A stretch of DNA of 64,000 bases from Mesorhizobium amorphae (GCA_003240775.1 QFNI01000005.1:62001-126000), one strand, 5' to 3'; shown: positions 15,071 to 24,914, counted from the first letter of the stretch. Notes: generated by a model not told the origin, from the letters alone. Numbers and translations are program-made.

Positions 15071-15617
15071 GGGATGTGTTCCGAAGATGATGCGGCCGAA
15101 AGGCGGGAGAGAGCCTGCGGCGACGTGCGGGGGTCGGCGCTTTGAAGCGGTTTTCACGCCACAATGCAAACGCCCAATGGCCGCGCGGGCCCCGCCCCTG
15201 CGGGCACGGGAGCTGCGCGAGGTTTCACCCAACACCGCCCTTCGGAGGAGGCCTAAGCGCCAGTTCCGCCCTTGCTTGCTCGCAAGAGCGCAAAAGTTGA
15301 CGCACCAATCAACGTATAGCCGAGATATATATCGCCGGGTTGAGCTTGCGCAGACCTTGCGGGACACTTCCCCCAGCGGAAATGACTTGGGCAAAAGCGA
15401 GGCATCGAACTGCGTGGCCCAGCGATCATGCCTCCGGGAACTTCCAATTCTGCAAGAATCGCAGTTTTCCGGCCCGAAATGACGTTTTTGTCCTCTAGGC
15501 GACTGTCATAACAATTGTTAAGCGTCGAATGGGGAAGAGCGCCGGCCGTCAAGCGTGTGGTGAACGTGGCCTGCGCCTCAGCCCCGTCAATGAAACTGTT
15601 CTTGGGGTTAGAGAACG
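15071..15617. promoter_or_regulatory. Long intergenic region between ptrB and mucR
   Basis: This 547-base region between divergent genes has no credible ORF. From about 15290 it is AT-richer than its surroundings and contains two perfect palindromes, GATATATATC at 15324-15333 and TAACAATTGTTA at 15509-15520. MucR proteins bind AT-rich DNA and often control their own genes, so these are candidate operator sites about 290 and 100 bases before the mucR start. No sigma70 promoter with correct spacing could be assigned. Confidence 0.5.
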
Positions 15618-16040
15618 ATGGAAAGCAGTGAAATGCCGTCTTCGGACGGAAGCAGCCTGATCGAGCTGACGGCGGACGTGGTGTCGGCCTATGTCAGCAA
15701 CAATGCCGTTCCGGCGGGCGATCTGGCGACCCTGATCGCCGAAGTGCACGCAGCGCTCGGCCGCATCGGCGGACCGGTCGAGGAAGTGGGCCAGGCCGAA
15801 AAGCCCAAGCCCGCGGTGAACCCGAAGAAATCGGTGTTCGACGACTACATCATCTGCCTGGAAGACGGGAAGAAGTTCAAGTCGCTCAAGCGTCATCTGA
15901 TGACGCACTACAACATGACGCCCGAGCAGTATCGCGAGCGCTGGAGCCTGGACGCGAGCTACCCGATGGTGGCGCCGGCCTATGCCGCCGCCCGTTCGCA
16001 GCTCGCCAAGAACATGGGCCTGGGCCGCAAGACCCGCTGA
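15618..16040 (+). CDS. mucR: MucR/Ros-family zinc-finger transcriptional regulator
   Basis: The 140-aa product matches the MucR/Ros family, which in rhizobia and Brucella controls exopolysaccharide, motility and virulence genes and acts as an H-NS-like silencer. Residues 15-60 form the N-terminal helical oligomerisation region (LIELTADVVSAYVSNNAVPA). The zinc-finger domain reads ICLEDGKKFKSLKRHLMTHY then NMTPEQYRERW; the second cysteine of classical Ros fingers is replaced by Asp, as in MucR. The C-terminus ends SQLAKNMGLGRKTR, typical of the family. A GAGAACG element precedes the ATG. Probably autoregulated through the long upstream region. Confidence 0.95.
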   Translation: MESSEMPSSDGSSLIELTADVVSAYVSNNAVPAGDLATLIAEVHAALGRIGGPVEEVGQAEKPKPAVNPKKSVFDDYIICLEDGKKFKSLKRHLMTHYNMTPEQYRERWSLDASYPMVAPAYAAARSQLAKNMGLGRKTR

Positions 16041-16133
16041 GGCGAACCCGGCGGATCTTCTTCGCCGGACCTCTTCGACCATCCCCAGGACGACACTTGG
16101 CACGATGGGAGGTTTTCGGCCTCCCCTTGGTCC

Positions 16134-16159
16134 GCCGCGGGCACGATCCTGCCCGCGGC
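16134..16159. terminator. Hairpin between convergent mucR and the 16171 gene
   Basis: A perfect 10-base stem (GCCGCGGGCA / TGCCCGCGGC) with a 6-base loop lies between the two convergent genes. A smaller hairpin GGGAGG-N7-CCTCCC lies at 16108-16126. Neither is followed by a T run, so termination strength is uncertain. Confidence 0.55.
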
Positions 16160-16170
16160 AGCCAGCCGCC

Positions 16171-16374
16171 TCACGAGGCTTCGGACAGCCGGTCGCGGCA
16201 GCGCTTGAGCGCCAGATGGCGGTCGAGGTCGTAGATCCCGCGGTTTTTCCAGCGTTCGCGCTCCATCGCGCGCCTGATCCGGCAAAGGGCCGCCGCCCGC
16301 TCGGTGGCGGGCGCTCCGAGCACGCGCGGCAGATCGATGCCGCAGGCGAGCCAGGCCGCTGCCGTCTCGCTCAT
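16171..16374 (-). CDS. Small conserved-type protein of unknown function
   Basis: The 67-aa product from ATG 16374 reads MSETAAAWLACGIDLPRVLG then continues with ERAAALCRIRRAMERERWKN and RGIYDLDRHLALKRCRDRLS. It is basic and helical, with no export signal. Alternative in-frame ATG codons lie at 16386, 16395 and 16416. Third-position GC is high, as in neighbouring genes, supporting a real gene. It faces mucR and is divergent from the DnaA-domain gene. I do not recognise the family. Confidence 0.55.
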   Translation of the reverse strand: MSETAAAWLACGIDLPRVLGAPATERAAALCRIRRAMERERWKNRGIYDLDRHLALKRCRDRLSEAS

Positions 16375-16632
16375 GCTTCCCGCCATCACTGGCATCCCCT
16401 TGGTTTTCCTGCGCATCCCGTCCTCGTTTTCCCGTTGTTCGGAGGGGGGCAGGATGAGGGTCTGCGGGCGGTGTTGGATAAGAAGGGGCGAAAAAGGCCT
16501 CGCGAAAATATCGCTGGGCGTTGCTGTGCCTGGCTTTGCGGGGGATAGCTGCACGGGAATCGTTCCTGTTTTGTTCACACCCGTCTTCGCTACGATATAT
16601 GAAGAAATTCCTATTTCGTGGTGAGGTGACGC

Positions 16633-17025
16633 GTGGCCCGCAAGACTGCATCGTTCGTTCCGCCCTTGTTCGGCGACTCGGAAGACGAGGACACGAGCGT
16701 GCGCGACGAGCGGGCGCTGGTTTTGTGCGAGGGGATGATCGACATCGCGGCCGCGCTCTTTTCGGTGTCGGGGCGCGAGATCCGGCGGGGTGGGCGCTCG
16801 AGCACGTCGGTCGCGCGGGTGCGCCAGATCGCCATGTACGTGACCCACACCGTGCTGCGGGTGAGCATGCGGCAGGTGGGCCTGGGCTTCGGCCGCGACC
16901 GCACCACCGTGCTCCACGCCTGCCACGTGATCGAGGACATGCGCGACGACGTGGAGTTCGACCGCCATGTGGCGATGGTCGAGCGGGTGGCGCTCGCGGC
17001 CTATCGCGACCGGCTGGGGCGCTGA
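16633..17025 (+). CDS. DnaA domain IV-like HTH protein
   Basis: The 130-aa product contains one recognisable domain at residues about 60-115: VARVRQIAMYVTHTVLRVSM followed by GFGRDRTTVLHACHVIEDMR. This is the signature of the DnaA C-terminal DNA-binding domain (RQxAMYL...GxRDHTTVLHA). DnaA domains I-III, including the ATPase, are absent, so it cannot be an initiator by itself. It may bind DnaA-box-like sequences as a transcription factor or as a competitor of DnaA; this is inference. The DUF6456 gene starts 2 bases after its stop, indicating an operon. Confidence 0.85.
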   Translation: MARKTASFVPPLFGDSEDEDTSVRDERALVLCEGMIDIAAALFSVSGREIRRGGRSSTSVARVRQIAMYVTHTVLRVSMRQVGLGFGRDRTTVLHACHVIEDMRDDVEFDRHVAMVERVALAAYRDRLGR

Positions 17026-17027
17026 GG

Positions 17028-17762
17028 ATGGGCGCGGGCGAGGAGCGCATCCTGCGGGCGTTGCGGCGCGGGGCCTTGCGGCTCGCGAAGGGTGCGGGAG
17101 GGCGCATGCTGCTGGAGCAGGCGGGCGGCGACGCCGTTGCGGTCGGCCGCGAGGCCCTCGCTGCCCTTCTGGCCGAAGGCCGGGTCGTGCTGCGGGGCGA
17201 GCACCTGATGCTGAGCGGGGGCGACGCGCTGGGCGCGCAGCCGCAGGCGGTGGTTTCGGAGGGAGAGACCGCGCGCAACCTCAACGAATCGCCCCTGGCG
17301 AGCCTGATGCGGCGCAGGGACCGCCAGGGCGCGCCCTTCCTGAGCGATGCCGAATTCGAGGCGGGCGAGCGGCTGCGGGCGGACTGGACGCGCGGGTCCA
17401 TGATGCCGCGGCTGGGCGCCAACTGGGAGGCGTCCGTCGCCTCGGGGCGGCGGGGCTCGGGCGGGGCTGGGGGCGGGGTGGACCTGTCGGAGACGGCGCT
17501 TGCCGCGCGGCTCAGGGTGGACAAGGCGGTGACGGCTGTGGGCCCCGAGCTCGCGGGCGTGCTGCTCGACGTCTGCTGCTTCCTGAAGGGGCTGGAACAG
17601 GTGGAAAGCGAGCGCGGCTGGCCGGTGCGCTCGGCCAAGATCGTGTTGAAGACGGCGCTGGGCGTTCTCGCGCGCCATTACCGGCCGGCGGAGAAGCCGC
17701 GGCGGAGCCATCACTGGGGGGCGGAGGATTACCGCCCCCGCATCGGTGGAGAAGAAAGCTGA
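17028..17762 (+). CDS. DUF6456-type protein, possible regulator
   Basis: The 244-aa product starts with a helical, winged-helix-like region (EERILRALRRGALRLAKGAG, then LLAEGRVVLRGEHLML). Its C-terminal half begins NLNESPLASLMRRRDRQGAP, continues FLSDAEFEAGERLRADWTRG and ends GWPVRSAKIVLKTALGVLAR HY, the pattern of the DUF6456 family of Hyphomicrobiales. No catalytic motif is apparent. It is co-transcribed with the DnaA-domain protein (2-base gap). GAGG precedes the ATG. Function unknown; DNA binding is inferred from the fold pattern only. Confidence 0.75.
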   Translation: MGAGEERILRALRRGALRLAKGAGGRMLLEQAGGDAVAVGREALAALLAEGRVVLRGEHLMLSGGDALGAQPQAVVSEGETARNLNESPLASLMRRRDRQGAPFLSDAEFEAGERLRADWTRGSMMPRLGANWEASVASGRRGSGGAGGGVDLSETALAARLRVDKAVTAVGPELAGVLLDVCCFLKGLEQVESERGWPVRSAKIVLKTALGVLARHYRPAEKPRRSHHWGAEDYRPRIGGEES

Positions 17763-17808
17763 AGCATTTCCAGCAAAAGTGCGAAGCGGTTTTGCGCCCG
17801 GAAATGCT
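17763..17808. repeat. Small rhizobial-type palindromic repeat
   Basis: AGCATTTCC (17763-17771) and GGAAATGCT (17800-17808) enclose AAAAGTGCGAAGCGGTTTTG. It lies directly between the convergent DUF6456 and sufE genes and may act as a bidirectional terminator. Related cores occur at 45625-45732 and 46216-46315. Confidence 0.75.
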
Positions 17809-17822
17809 GCGAAAAGAGAAAG

Positions 17823-18248
17823 CTAGGCGGCCTGTCCCAAGGCTGCCTGCGCTTCCTGCTTGATGCGACGCACCATGGAGCGGACGCCGTTGGCGCGCTG
17901 GGGGGAGAGGTGCTCGTTGAGGCCGAGTTCGCGCAGCACGGGCTCGGCCTCGGTGGACACGATCTCGGAGGCCGGCCTGTTGGAATAGAGCGCGAGCATG
18001 ATGGCGACCAGCCCGCGCACGATATGGGCGTCCGACTGGCCGCGGAAGCGCACGATCGGGTCCGGCCCCGCCTCGCGCTCAGCCACGAGCCAGACCTGGC
18101 TCGCGCAGCCCGACACCTTGTTCTCGGGCGTCTGCTCGGTTTCGGGCAGGGCGGGCAGCGATTCGCCGAGTTCGATCACGTAGCGGTAGCGGTCTTCCCA
18201 GTCGTCGAGGAAGGCGAAGTCGTCGCGGATGTCCTGAAGCGCTCTCAT
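17823..18248 (-). CDS. sufE: SufE-family sulfur acceptor
   Basis: This 141-aa protein has the SufE fold pattern: DDFAFLDDWEDRYRYVIELG, then the loop with the sulfur-accepting cysteine in NKVSGCASQVWL (Cys near residue 48), and SDAHIVRGLVAIMLALYSNR later. SufE takes persulfide from the cysteine desulfurase SufS and passes it to the SufBCD Fe-S scaffold. No other suf genes are nearby, which is usual in alphaproteobacteria that carry a separate sufE. Length is normal and the ATG at 18248 starts the conserved domain. Confidence 0.92.
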   Translation of the reverse strand: MRALQDIRDDFAFLDDWEDRYRYVIELGESLPALPETEQTPENKVSGCASQVWLVAEREAGPDPIVRFRGQSDAHIVRGLVAIMLALYSNRPASEIVSTEAEPVLRELGLNEHLSPQRANGVRSMVRRIKQEAQAALGQAA

Positions 18249-18281
18249 GCCGCGCTCATATAGGGATGCGCGGGCTTTGCG

Positions 18282-18602
18282 TCACCTGGGAGCAGGGGCG
18301 GGAACCGTGCCGGTGAGCGCGTTTTCGTCGATGTCGCGAGCGGCGTTCTCGCTGTCGAGCAGCTTGAGCGCGATGCGGCTGCCTTCCTGGGCGCGCACGC
18401 TGATGGTGGACACCGCATCCCGCCCGGTCTGGCAGACATCGGGCTTGCGCTCGCAGATGCCGGCGAGATCGCCCACCGCCTCGCGTGCCGCAGAAATGGC
18501 CTGAAGCGGTCCCACGGTCGCCGTTCCGTCCGGCGCGCTGCCGAGCGGAAGCGCCAGAAGCACCAGCGAGAACCAGAATGCCAAGCGCAGAAGGAAGAAC
18601 AT
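18282..18602 (-). CDS. DUF5330-type small membrane or exported protein
   Basis: The 106-aa product starts MFFLLRLAFWFSLVLLALPL, a signal anchor or signal peptide. It continues with AREAVGDLAGICERKPDVCQ and TGRDAVSTISVRAQEGSRIA, the pattern of DUF5330 proteins found widely in Hyphomicrobiales. Two cysteines in ICERKPDVC may pair in the periplasm. The start at 18602 is preferred for the GGGGTGAAG sequence upstream and for the export signal. It follows sufE in reverse order with 33 bases between them. Function unknown. Confidence 0.75.
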   Translation of the reverse strand: MFFLLRLAFWFSLVLLALPLGSAPDGTATVGPLQAISAAREAVGDLAGICERKPDVCQTGRDAVSTISVRAQEGSRIALKLLDSENAARDIDENALTGTVPAPAPR

Positions 18603-18908
18603 CGCTTCACCCCGTTCCACCCGAGCCATGCAATGGGGCCCGGTTCGATCCTGGGGCCACCATGACATGCAAGCTTCAAGGCTCGCTTCAAAATGCGATG
18701 CGAATGCACCTGTTCCCTGCAAGGGTTCGGTAACCATGTTTCAACTCGGTGGAGGGCTGAGGGAACCTTCCGCTGCGTCCTCCCCGGATTTGGGGAGATG
18801 GCTTCGACTTATTCTTTCCTTAAACGCTGGGTGCGAGTTTCAAGCCGTTGTTGTCGAGTGGTCCGCCGTTTGCGGACAAGCGTTGCGAGCGCCGCAGTTT
18901 TGAGTTCC

Positions 18909-20297
<1,389 letters not shown>

Positions 20298-20996
20298 GCC
20301 AAAGGCGCCCGCGCGGCGCCCGTCGCGGCCTTCGCCTCTTCTGGCTTTCGCCCAGCGCAACCCGATGCCGCTCGCGGGCGGCACGGCGTTTCTGGTCGCG
20401 CTGAGCTTTGTTTCGGCGAATGCGCTGTGGGGCCAGCCGCACAAGCACCTGGGCGCCTTCTTCGCGACGCGCGGCGCGCCCGTCGAAGCCTCGGACACGC
20501 GGCCGGAATTTCTGCCGCCGCCCGTGCAGCCCGACCCCGTGGTGGGCGAGGTGCAGACGCAGCTCAAGGCGCTCGGGCTCTATGAAGGCGCGATCGACGG
20601 CGTGCCCGGCAGCGGCACGCGCAAAGCGATCGCCGTGTTCCAGGCCGAAGCGGGCCTCGAGCCCACCGGGCTGATCGACACGCGGCTGATGCTGGCGCTG
20701 AGTGCGGCGCGGGGTGCCCCCCAGACCAGCGCGCTCGAGCCGCCGATGTCGGTTGCGCCCGAATCGACAGGCGCCATCACGCCTGCGCCCAAACCCGAAG
20801 AGCCCGTGGACATCCGCCTGATTCAGCAGGGCCTGCGCGCCTTCGGCAATGAGGGGATCGCGGTGGACGGCGTGGCCGGCACCCAGACGCGCGCGGGCAT
20901 CCGCGCCTTCCAGGGCATGTTCGGCCTGCCCGAAACGGGCGAGCCCACTGCCGACGTGCTTGCCAAGATGCGCGAAGCGGGGTTTCTGCCTCGGGG

Positions 20997-21341
20997 ATGA
21001 GGCTGACAAGCGATTTCTGGGTTTCCGCACTCGTCCGGCGCGTGTCCGCCGAGGGCGGCTTCGGCGCCGTGGTGCGACGGGGGGCTGCGGAAGCGGGCGC
21101 GGTGTTCATCGTGGTGCGCGACCGGATGGGGAATGTGCGGCTTTATGCGCCGGCACCCCAGACGAGCTACGGCGAGGACCGCCCTTCCGAGCGCGTGTTC
21201 GTGGAGAACGCCGTTCCCGACGAGGCGGCGCTCGACGCGCGGCTGGAGCGCGAGAAGCGCTTCGACCCCGATTTCTGGGTGGTGGAGATCGAGCCAGGGG
21301 CAAGCCCGCTCGAAGCCCTCGTCACGCTCGCTGACGGGTAG
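20997..21341 (+). CDS. DUF1491 protein
   Basis: The 114-aa product starts MRLTSDFWVSALVRRVSAEG and contains AEAGAVFIVVRDRMGNVRLY and EKRFDPDFWVVEIEP, which match the DUF1491 family restricted mainly to alphaproteobacteria. No enzyme motif is visible and there is no export signal. It is coupled to the peptidoglycan-binding gene by an ATGA overlap, and its 3' end overlaps the convergent DUF2336 gene by 20 bases. Function unknown. Confidence 0.88.
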   Translation: MRLTSDFWVSALVRRVSAEGGFGAVVRRGAAEAGAVFIVVRDRMGNVRLYAPAPQTSYGEDRPSERVFVENAVPDEAALDARLEREKRFDPDFWVVEIEPGASPLEALVTLADG

Positions 21342-22230
21342 GGGCGGGGGCTCGCTCGGTGGCCCGCCAGCGGGAAAGCGCCGAATTCACGGTGAGCGGC
21401 GCGAGCTTTTCATAGCTGTCCAGAAAAGCCGCGACCTTTTCGCGCGACACGAACTGCGCGGGGAAAAGCAGCGCCATCAGGAGGAACGCCTCGTCGCTGC
21501 GCAGGCCCAGGGCCTTGAAGGCCACGGGCGCATCGCCTTCGGGGCCGGAATCGAGAAGGGCCTGGGCGTCCTCGAACCAGATGCCCAGCGCATCCGCGAG
21601 CGCTGTCTCGAAGAAGGAGCGGCGCGCACCGAGCGCGCTGTCGCGCAGGCGCAGGAACACCGCGCGCCGTCCGATCGCATCGGGCTGCCGCGTGGGGCGC
21701 ATCATGCCGCGCAGATCGCGCCGCGTGGTTTCCGCCGCATCGGCCGGGGGGTGGGCAGGGGTCTGGGTGGGCGGATCGGGGCGGTCGAAGGGCACCGAAA
21801 GCGCGCGCACGAGGCTTGCGATCACGGGGTTCAACCCGGCGCGGCGGCCGATCACCTGGGCGTGCGGCACGCCGCGGCGGCCGATCAGGCCGATCAGCTC
21901 GACATCGGAAAGATCCTTGAGGCGGACGAGAAGGGGGGCTGCGACCTCGATCGCGTCGTCGCAGAGGCGGCGCGACAGGGCGTGGGGCGCGCGCTCGCAT
22001 TCGGAGAGGGCCGCGGCCGCGAAGCGCCGCGAGGGGATGGAAACGCCTTCGAGCAGCGGAAGCGTGAGGTCATCGAGCCGCGCGGCATCCTCGCGCGAGG
22101 GCCGCGGCAGCGAGCAGAACGCCGACACCGCCCCTCGAAACAACCGATCGGCCCGCGCGCCCGAAGGCCCGCCGATGCCGATTTCCGTGAACACCGATGA
22201 GGACAAGACCGCCTCGGAACGCAAGCACAT
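21322..22230 (-). CDS. DUF2336 protein
   Basis: This 302-aa, mostly helical protein contains the DUF2336 pattern: repeated Ala/Leu-rich helical hairpins such as SRRLCDDAIEVAAPLLVRLK, DLSDVELIGLIGRRGVPHAQ and a C-terminal region with FKALGLRSDEAFLLMALLFP. The family resembles HEAT-like repeats and has no known enzymatic role. A near-consensus CtrA box lies about 58-73 bases before the ATG, hinting at cell-cycle control. The tail overlaps the convergent DUF1491 gene by 20 bases. Confidence 0.8.
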   Translation of the reverse strand: MCLRSEAVLSSSVFTEIGIGGPSGARADRLFRGAVSAFCSLPRPSREDAARLDDLTLPLLEGVSIPSRRFAAAALSECERAPHALSRRLCDDAIEVAAPLLVRLKDLSDVELIGLIGRRGVPHAQVIGRRAGLNPVIASLVRALSVPFDRPDPPTQTPAHPPADAAETTRRDLRGMMRPTRQPDAIGRRAVFLRLRDSALGARRSFFETALADALGIWFEDAQALLDSGPEGDAPVAFKALGLRSDEAFLLMALLFPAQFVSREKVAAFLDSYEKLAPLTVNSALSRWRATERAPAPTRQRA

Positions 22231-22287
22231 GGGACGCAGACACTTCCGGCCGACATGCCGGAGAAGCCGAAGATTAGAGCGGATGGG

Positions 22288-22303
22288 TTAGCGATGCTTT
22301 AAC
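22288..22303 (-). promoter_or_regulatory. Near-consensus CtrA box upstream of the DUF2336 gene
   Basis: TTAG-N7-TTAAC differs by one base from the CtrA consensus TTAA-N7-TTAA(C). It lies in the 92-base gap between the acyltransferase gene end (22323) and the DUF2336 start (22230). Weaker than the perfect boxes at 24899 and 59807. Confidence 0.4.
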
Positions 22304-22322
22304 CGCGCGGGCCCGCCTCAGC

Positions 22323-23501
22323 TTACGGAAGGGCGGGGCGGGGTGCTTCCAGAAGGGCCGTGGGCCGCGAGGGGACGATCTCCTGGAGGCGCTTGCGCTT
22401 GAGGAAGGGCTTTTCCAGGAACTCGTAGGAGGCGAGCGCGGCGAGCACGGTGACGGCGAAGCAGAGAAGGGCGAGCGCCATCCAGAGCGGGGCGTGGAGC
22501 GGCCCTTCGGGAAGGAAGGCCGCGGCCCTCGCGAAGGCGTCCACCGTGAAGGAGTGGTAGACGTAGAGGCCGAAGGAAAGCTTGCCGAGCGCCACGGGCG
22601 CGGGCCTGCCCAGGAGCCTCCTCGGCACATCGCTTCTGGCGAAGACGAGGATCGCCCCGCTCGCCACGGCGCTGGCGAGGAGCTGCCAGATCGTGTGCGC
22701 GGAGGCGCCGAGCTGGGGAAACGCGCTGACGAGCACCACGCCGCACACGGCCAGGAGACCGGCCAGGATGACGAGCGGCCGCGAGGGTTTTCTCGTGTGC
22801 ATCAGGAGGCCGAGCGCGATGCCGATGGCCAGCGGTTCCAGGCGAGACAGGGGGCTCGCCCAGACGGTGGGGTAGGGGATGTCGGCCAGCTGGTAATAGA
22901 CGCGTGTCAGCACCGCGACGGCGACGGCGCAGAGCAGGAACAGCCCCGTCCGCGACGCGCTCCTGGCTCCCAGGAGCAGGATCATGAGGACGGGGAAGAC
23001 CAGGTAGAACTGTTCTTCGAGCGAGATCGTCCAGAGCGATTTGTAGAGGCCGAGCGTGGCGGGATAGACGGAATAGGAGAGGTTGCCGAAAAACAGCGAG
23101 AACGGGATCAGGTGATCGCGGAGGCTGCTCAAGGGGTCGGCGTTCTGCTCGGCGCCGACCAGGGCCAGGGCTGCGGGGTAGAGCGCGAAGCCAATCACGA
23201 GGCCGAAGAAATAGAGCGGCCAGATGCGCAGGACCCGTCGCAGAAAGAAGCGGCCGACCGCAAAGGAGCCGGTGGCCTCCCACTCGCGCACGGCCAGCGA
23301 GGAAAGGAGATAGGCGCTCAGAACGAGAAAGACGTCGACGCCCATCCAGCCGAAGGCGTGGACCCGCGCCAGCACTTCGCTGCCTGCGGTCCAGGCCGGT
23401 GGAAAGGGCAGGTGGTGCAGAAACACCGCCAGAAACGCGAGAAAGCGCAAGCCGTCCAGTTCCGGCATGTAGAGGCGCTCGGCGGGGATGGGCGGATGCA
23501 T
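22323..23501 (-). CDS. Acyltransferase 3 family membrane protein (OafA-like)
   Basis: The 392-aa protein has about ten membrane segments and the acyltransferase 3 signature: YMPELDGLRFLAFLAVFLHH at the N-terminus with the key His pair, RRVLRIWPLYFF after segment 2, and SLWTISLEEQFYLVFPVLMI. Such enzymes O-acetylate or succinylate surface polysaccharides or lipids in the inner membrane. The ATG at 23501 precedes the first conserved motif by 15 residues; an internal ATG (MPELDG) is an alternative. No polysaccharide cluster is adjacent, so the substrate is unknown. Confidence 0.88.
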   Translation of the reverse strand: MHPPIPAERLYMPELDGLRFLAFLAVFLHHLPFPPAWTAGSEVLARVHAFGWMGVDVFLVLSAYLLSSLAVREWEATGSFAVGRFFLRRVLRIWPLYFFGLVIGFALYPAALALVGAEQNADPLSSLRDHLIPFSLFFGNLSYSVYPATLGLYKSLWTISLEEQFYLVFPVLMILLLGARSASRTGLFLLCAVAVAVLTRVYYQLADIPYPTVWASPLSRLEPLAIGIALGLLMHTRKPSRPLVILAGLLAVCGVVLVSAFPQLGASAHTIWQLLASAVASGAILVFARSDVPRRLLGRPAPVALGKLSFGLYVYHSFTVDAFARAAAFLPEGPLHAPLWMALALLCFAVTVLAALASYEFLEKPFLKRKRLQEIVPSRPTALLEAPRPALP

Positions 23502-23816
23502 GGAGACCGGCTGCTGGCGGATGGGGCGGGGAAGCCTTCCATAGGGCCTTCCGCTGCGGCAGCGAAGCCCCCCGCGAGCACCCGATGACGGGGGGCAGCG
23601 GCCATTTTCTGATGCCGCTCGGGAACGGCGTGGGCGCCGGTGTGCCGGTTCGGCACAGGCGCTGCGCGCGTTAACTTTTGCGCAAACCCGCGCGACAAAC
23701 AGCGCAAGGGCGAAGGCCCTGTGCTTGTCTGGCACACCAATGGTTGTTATGTTTCAAATCAGCGCACAGGACGGGGCCGGCAGGCTCTGACCGAAAAGAG
23801 ATCTGGAGCCCCCAAA
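23502..23816. other. Intergenic region, no gene seen
   Basis: These 315 bases lie between two minus-strand genes and hold the upstream region of the acyltransferase. A perfect 7-base inverted repeat TGTGCCG-GTT-CGGCACA is at 23641-23657 and a TTAAC half-site at about 23671. No coding frame with the local codon bias is present, and no promoter could be assigned. Confidence 0.5.
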
Positions 23817-24215
23817 TCATTTCCCTGCCACGGCAGGGGCGCTGACCACAGACCGAAGCCCGTTGGCCATCTCAGCCGGCGGGCTTTCGTCCTTCAGGGC
23901 CTCGATCTCTTCCTCCGTCCGCCGGTCATCCGATTCGAACTCGCCCGTGACGATCTCGGCGATGACCCATTTCGGCATCGGCAGCGAGGCGTTGTTCTCA
24001 CGCGCCGCCTCGCGGCGGGCGGCGTGGAAGGCGGTCTGGGCGTCCTGCATGGAGGCGAACTCGCCGATCAGGTTGGCATCCGGCAGGCGGTAGAAGCTCT
24101 GGTCGACGCCGCGCACCCAGGGGCTCAGGCCGTGGCGCTGGGCGTGCTCCTTGAAGGCACGCAGCAGGTAGGGCTGGTGCAGCGAAAGGCTGTAGGAGAT
24201 CATGAACTGGGGCAT
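23817..24215 (-). CDS. Cytosolic protein of unknown function
   Basis: The 132-aa product from ATG 24215 starts MPQFMISYSLSLHQPYLLRA and contains FYRLPDANLIGEFASMQDAQ TAF and WVIAEIVTGEFESD. It has no export signal or membrane segment, and the middle resembles a small alpha/beta sandwich. The frame is also open to an ATG at 24248 and contains one at 24203, so the start is uncertain. I do not recognise the family. It stands alone between the acyltransferase and a secreted protein gene. Confidence 0.6.
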   Translation of the reverse strand: MPQFMISYSLSLHQPYLLRAFKEHAQRHGLSPWVRGVDQSFYRLPDANLIGEFASMQDAQTAFHAARREAARENNASLPMPKWVIAEIVTGEFESDDRRTEEEIEALKDESPPAEMANGLRSVVSAPAVAGK

Positions 24216-24512
24216 GAGCACGCACCATCCGAATCTATGGTGCCGCATGCACCAATGGGGGGATGGTGGAAGCCTTGACGCTGATTGTTTCAGTTGTTTG
24301 CCGCCTCGTTGCTTATCCCGAATCTTTTGTGCTGCGCCTGGAATCCGGCAGGCGCCGGGATTTTCTTGAGAAGAACTGAGGCCCCTCGCGAGGTCTTCGA
24401 ACTGAACAGGGATCGATGCCGAGGCGCGGGCGGGGGCACGGATGGTTCACCTGTCGTTCATACGTGCGAGGCGAGGTTCGCGGGTGCAAGCCACACCAAA
24501 GAGGTCGAGACC

Positions 24513-24809
24513 ATGAACCGCATCATCGCGAAAATCTGTGCCGGCGCCATTCTGGCGACATCCCTGGGAACGGGCGCGATGGCTGCGCCGCGCGTGAGCG
24601 CAGACATAGGCTTCGAGCGCCCGCATCTGATCGAGGTGCAGCGGCGCGGCTGCTCGGCGCGGCAGGCCCTGAACAAGGCCGAGCGCCTGGGGCTGAGGCG
24701 GGTGCGCGTCGTGCGCGAGCGGCGCAACACGATCTCGGTGTCGGGCATCCGGCGCGGCGACCGGGTGGTCGTGACCTTCCTGCGCGACCGCCGCTGCACC
24801 ATCGCCTGA
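24513..24809 (+). CDS. Small secreted protein of unknown function
   Basis: The 98-aa product has a signal peptide (MNRIIAKICAGAILATSLGT then GAMA|APR). The mature part is basic and contains GCSARQALNKAERLGLRRVR and ends FLRDRRCTIA, so two cysteines probably form one disulfide that closes the small domain. This type is widespread in Hyphomicrobiales as a hypothetical periplasmic protein. AGAGG lies 9 bases before the ATG. The frame is open upstream but only without protein character. Confidence 0.7.
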   Translation: MNRIIAKICAGAILATSLGTGAMAAPRVSADIGFERPHLIEVQRRGCSARQALNKAERLGLRRVRVVRERRNTISVSGIRRGDRVVVTFLRDRRCTIA

Positions 24810-24834
24810 AGACGGGCGGGCGCAACGGAAACTG

Positions 24835-24874
24835 GGCGCGCCGCCGGGGAATTCGCGTTCACCCGCGGCGCGCC
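24835..24874 (+). terminator. Inverted repeat behind the secreted protein gene
   Basis: GGCGCGCCGC (24835-24844) and GCGGCGCGCC (24865-24874) are perfect 10-base arms with a 20-base loop, 26 bases after the stop at 24809. No T run follows, so this is only a possible terminator or mRNA 3' stabiliser. Confidence 0.4.
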
Positions 24875-24898
24875 GACATCTGCCGGAGACGATCGGGG

Positions 24899-24914
24899 TT
24901 TAACACTGCGTTAA
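24899..24914 (+). promoter_or_regulatory. CtrA-binding consensus TTAA-N7-TTAAC
   Basis: TTAACACTGCGTTAAC is a perfect match to the CtrA box of alphaproteobacteria, 73 bases before the ATG of the 58-aa gene. In DNA this GC-rich a chance match is unlikely. It suggests cell-cycle-linked expression of that gene. Confidence 0.65.

Noticed and set aside
15297..15331. TTGACG with TATATA as a mucR promoter
   Set aside because: The spacing is 12 or 23 bases depending on the -10 chosen, not 16-18.
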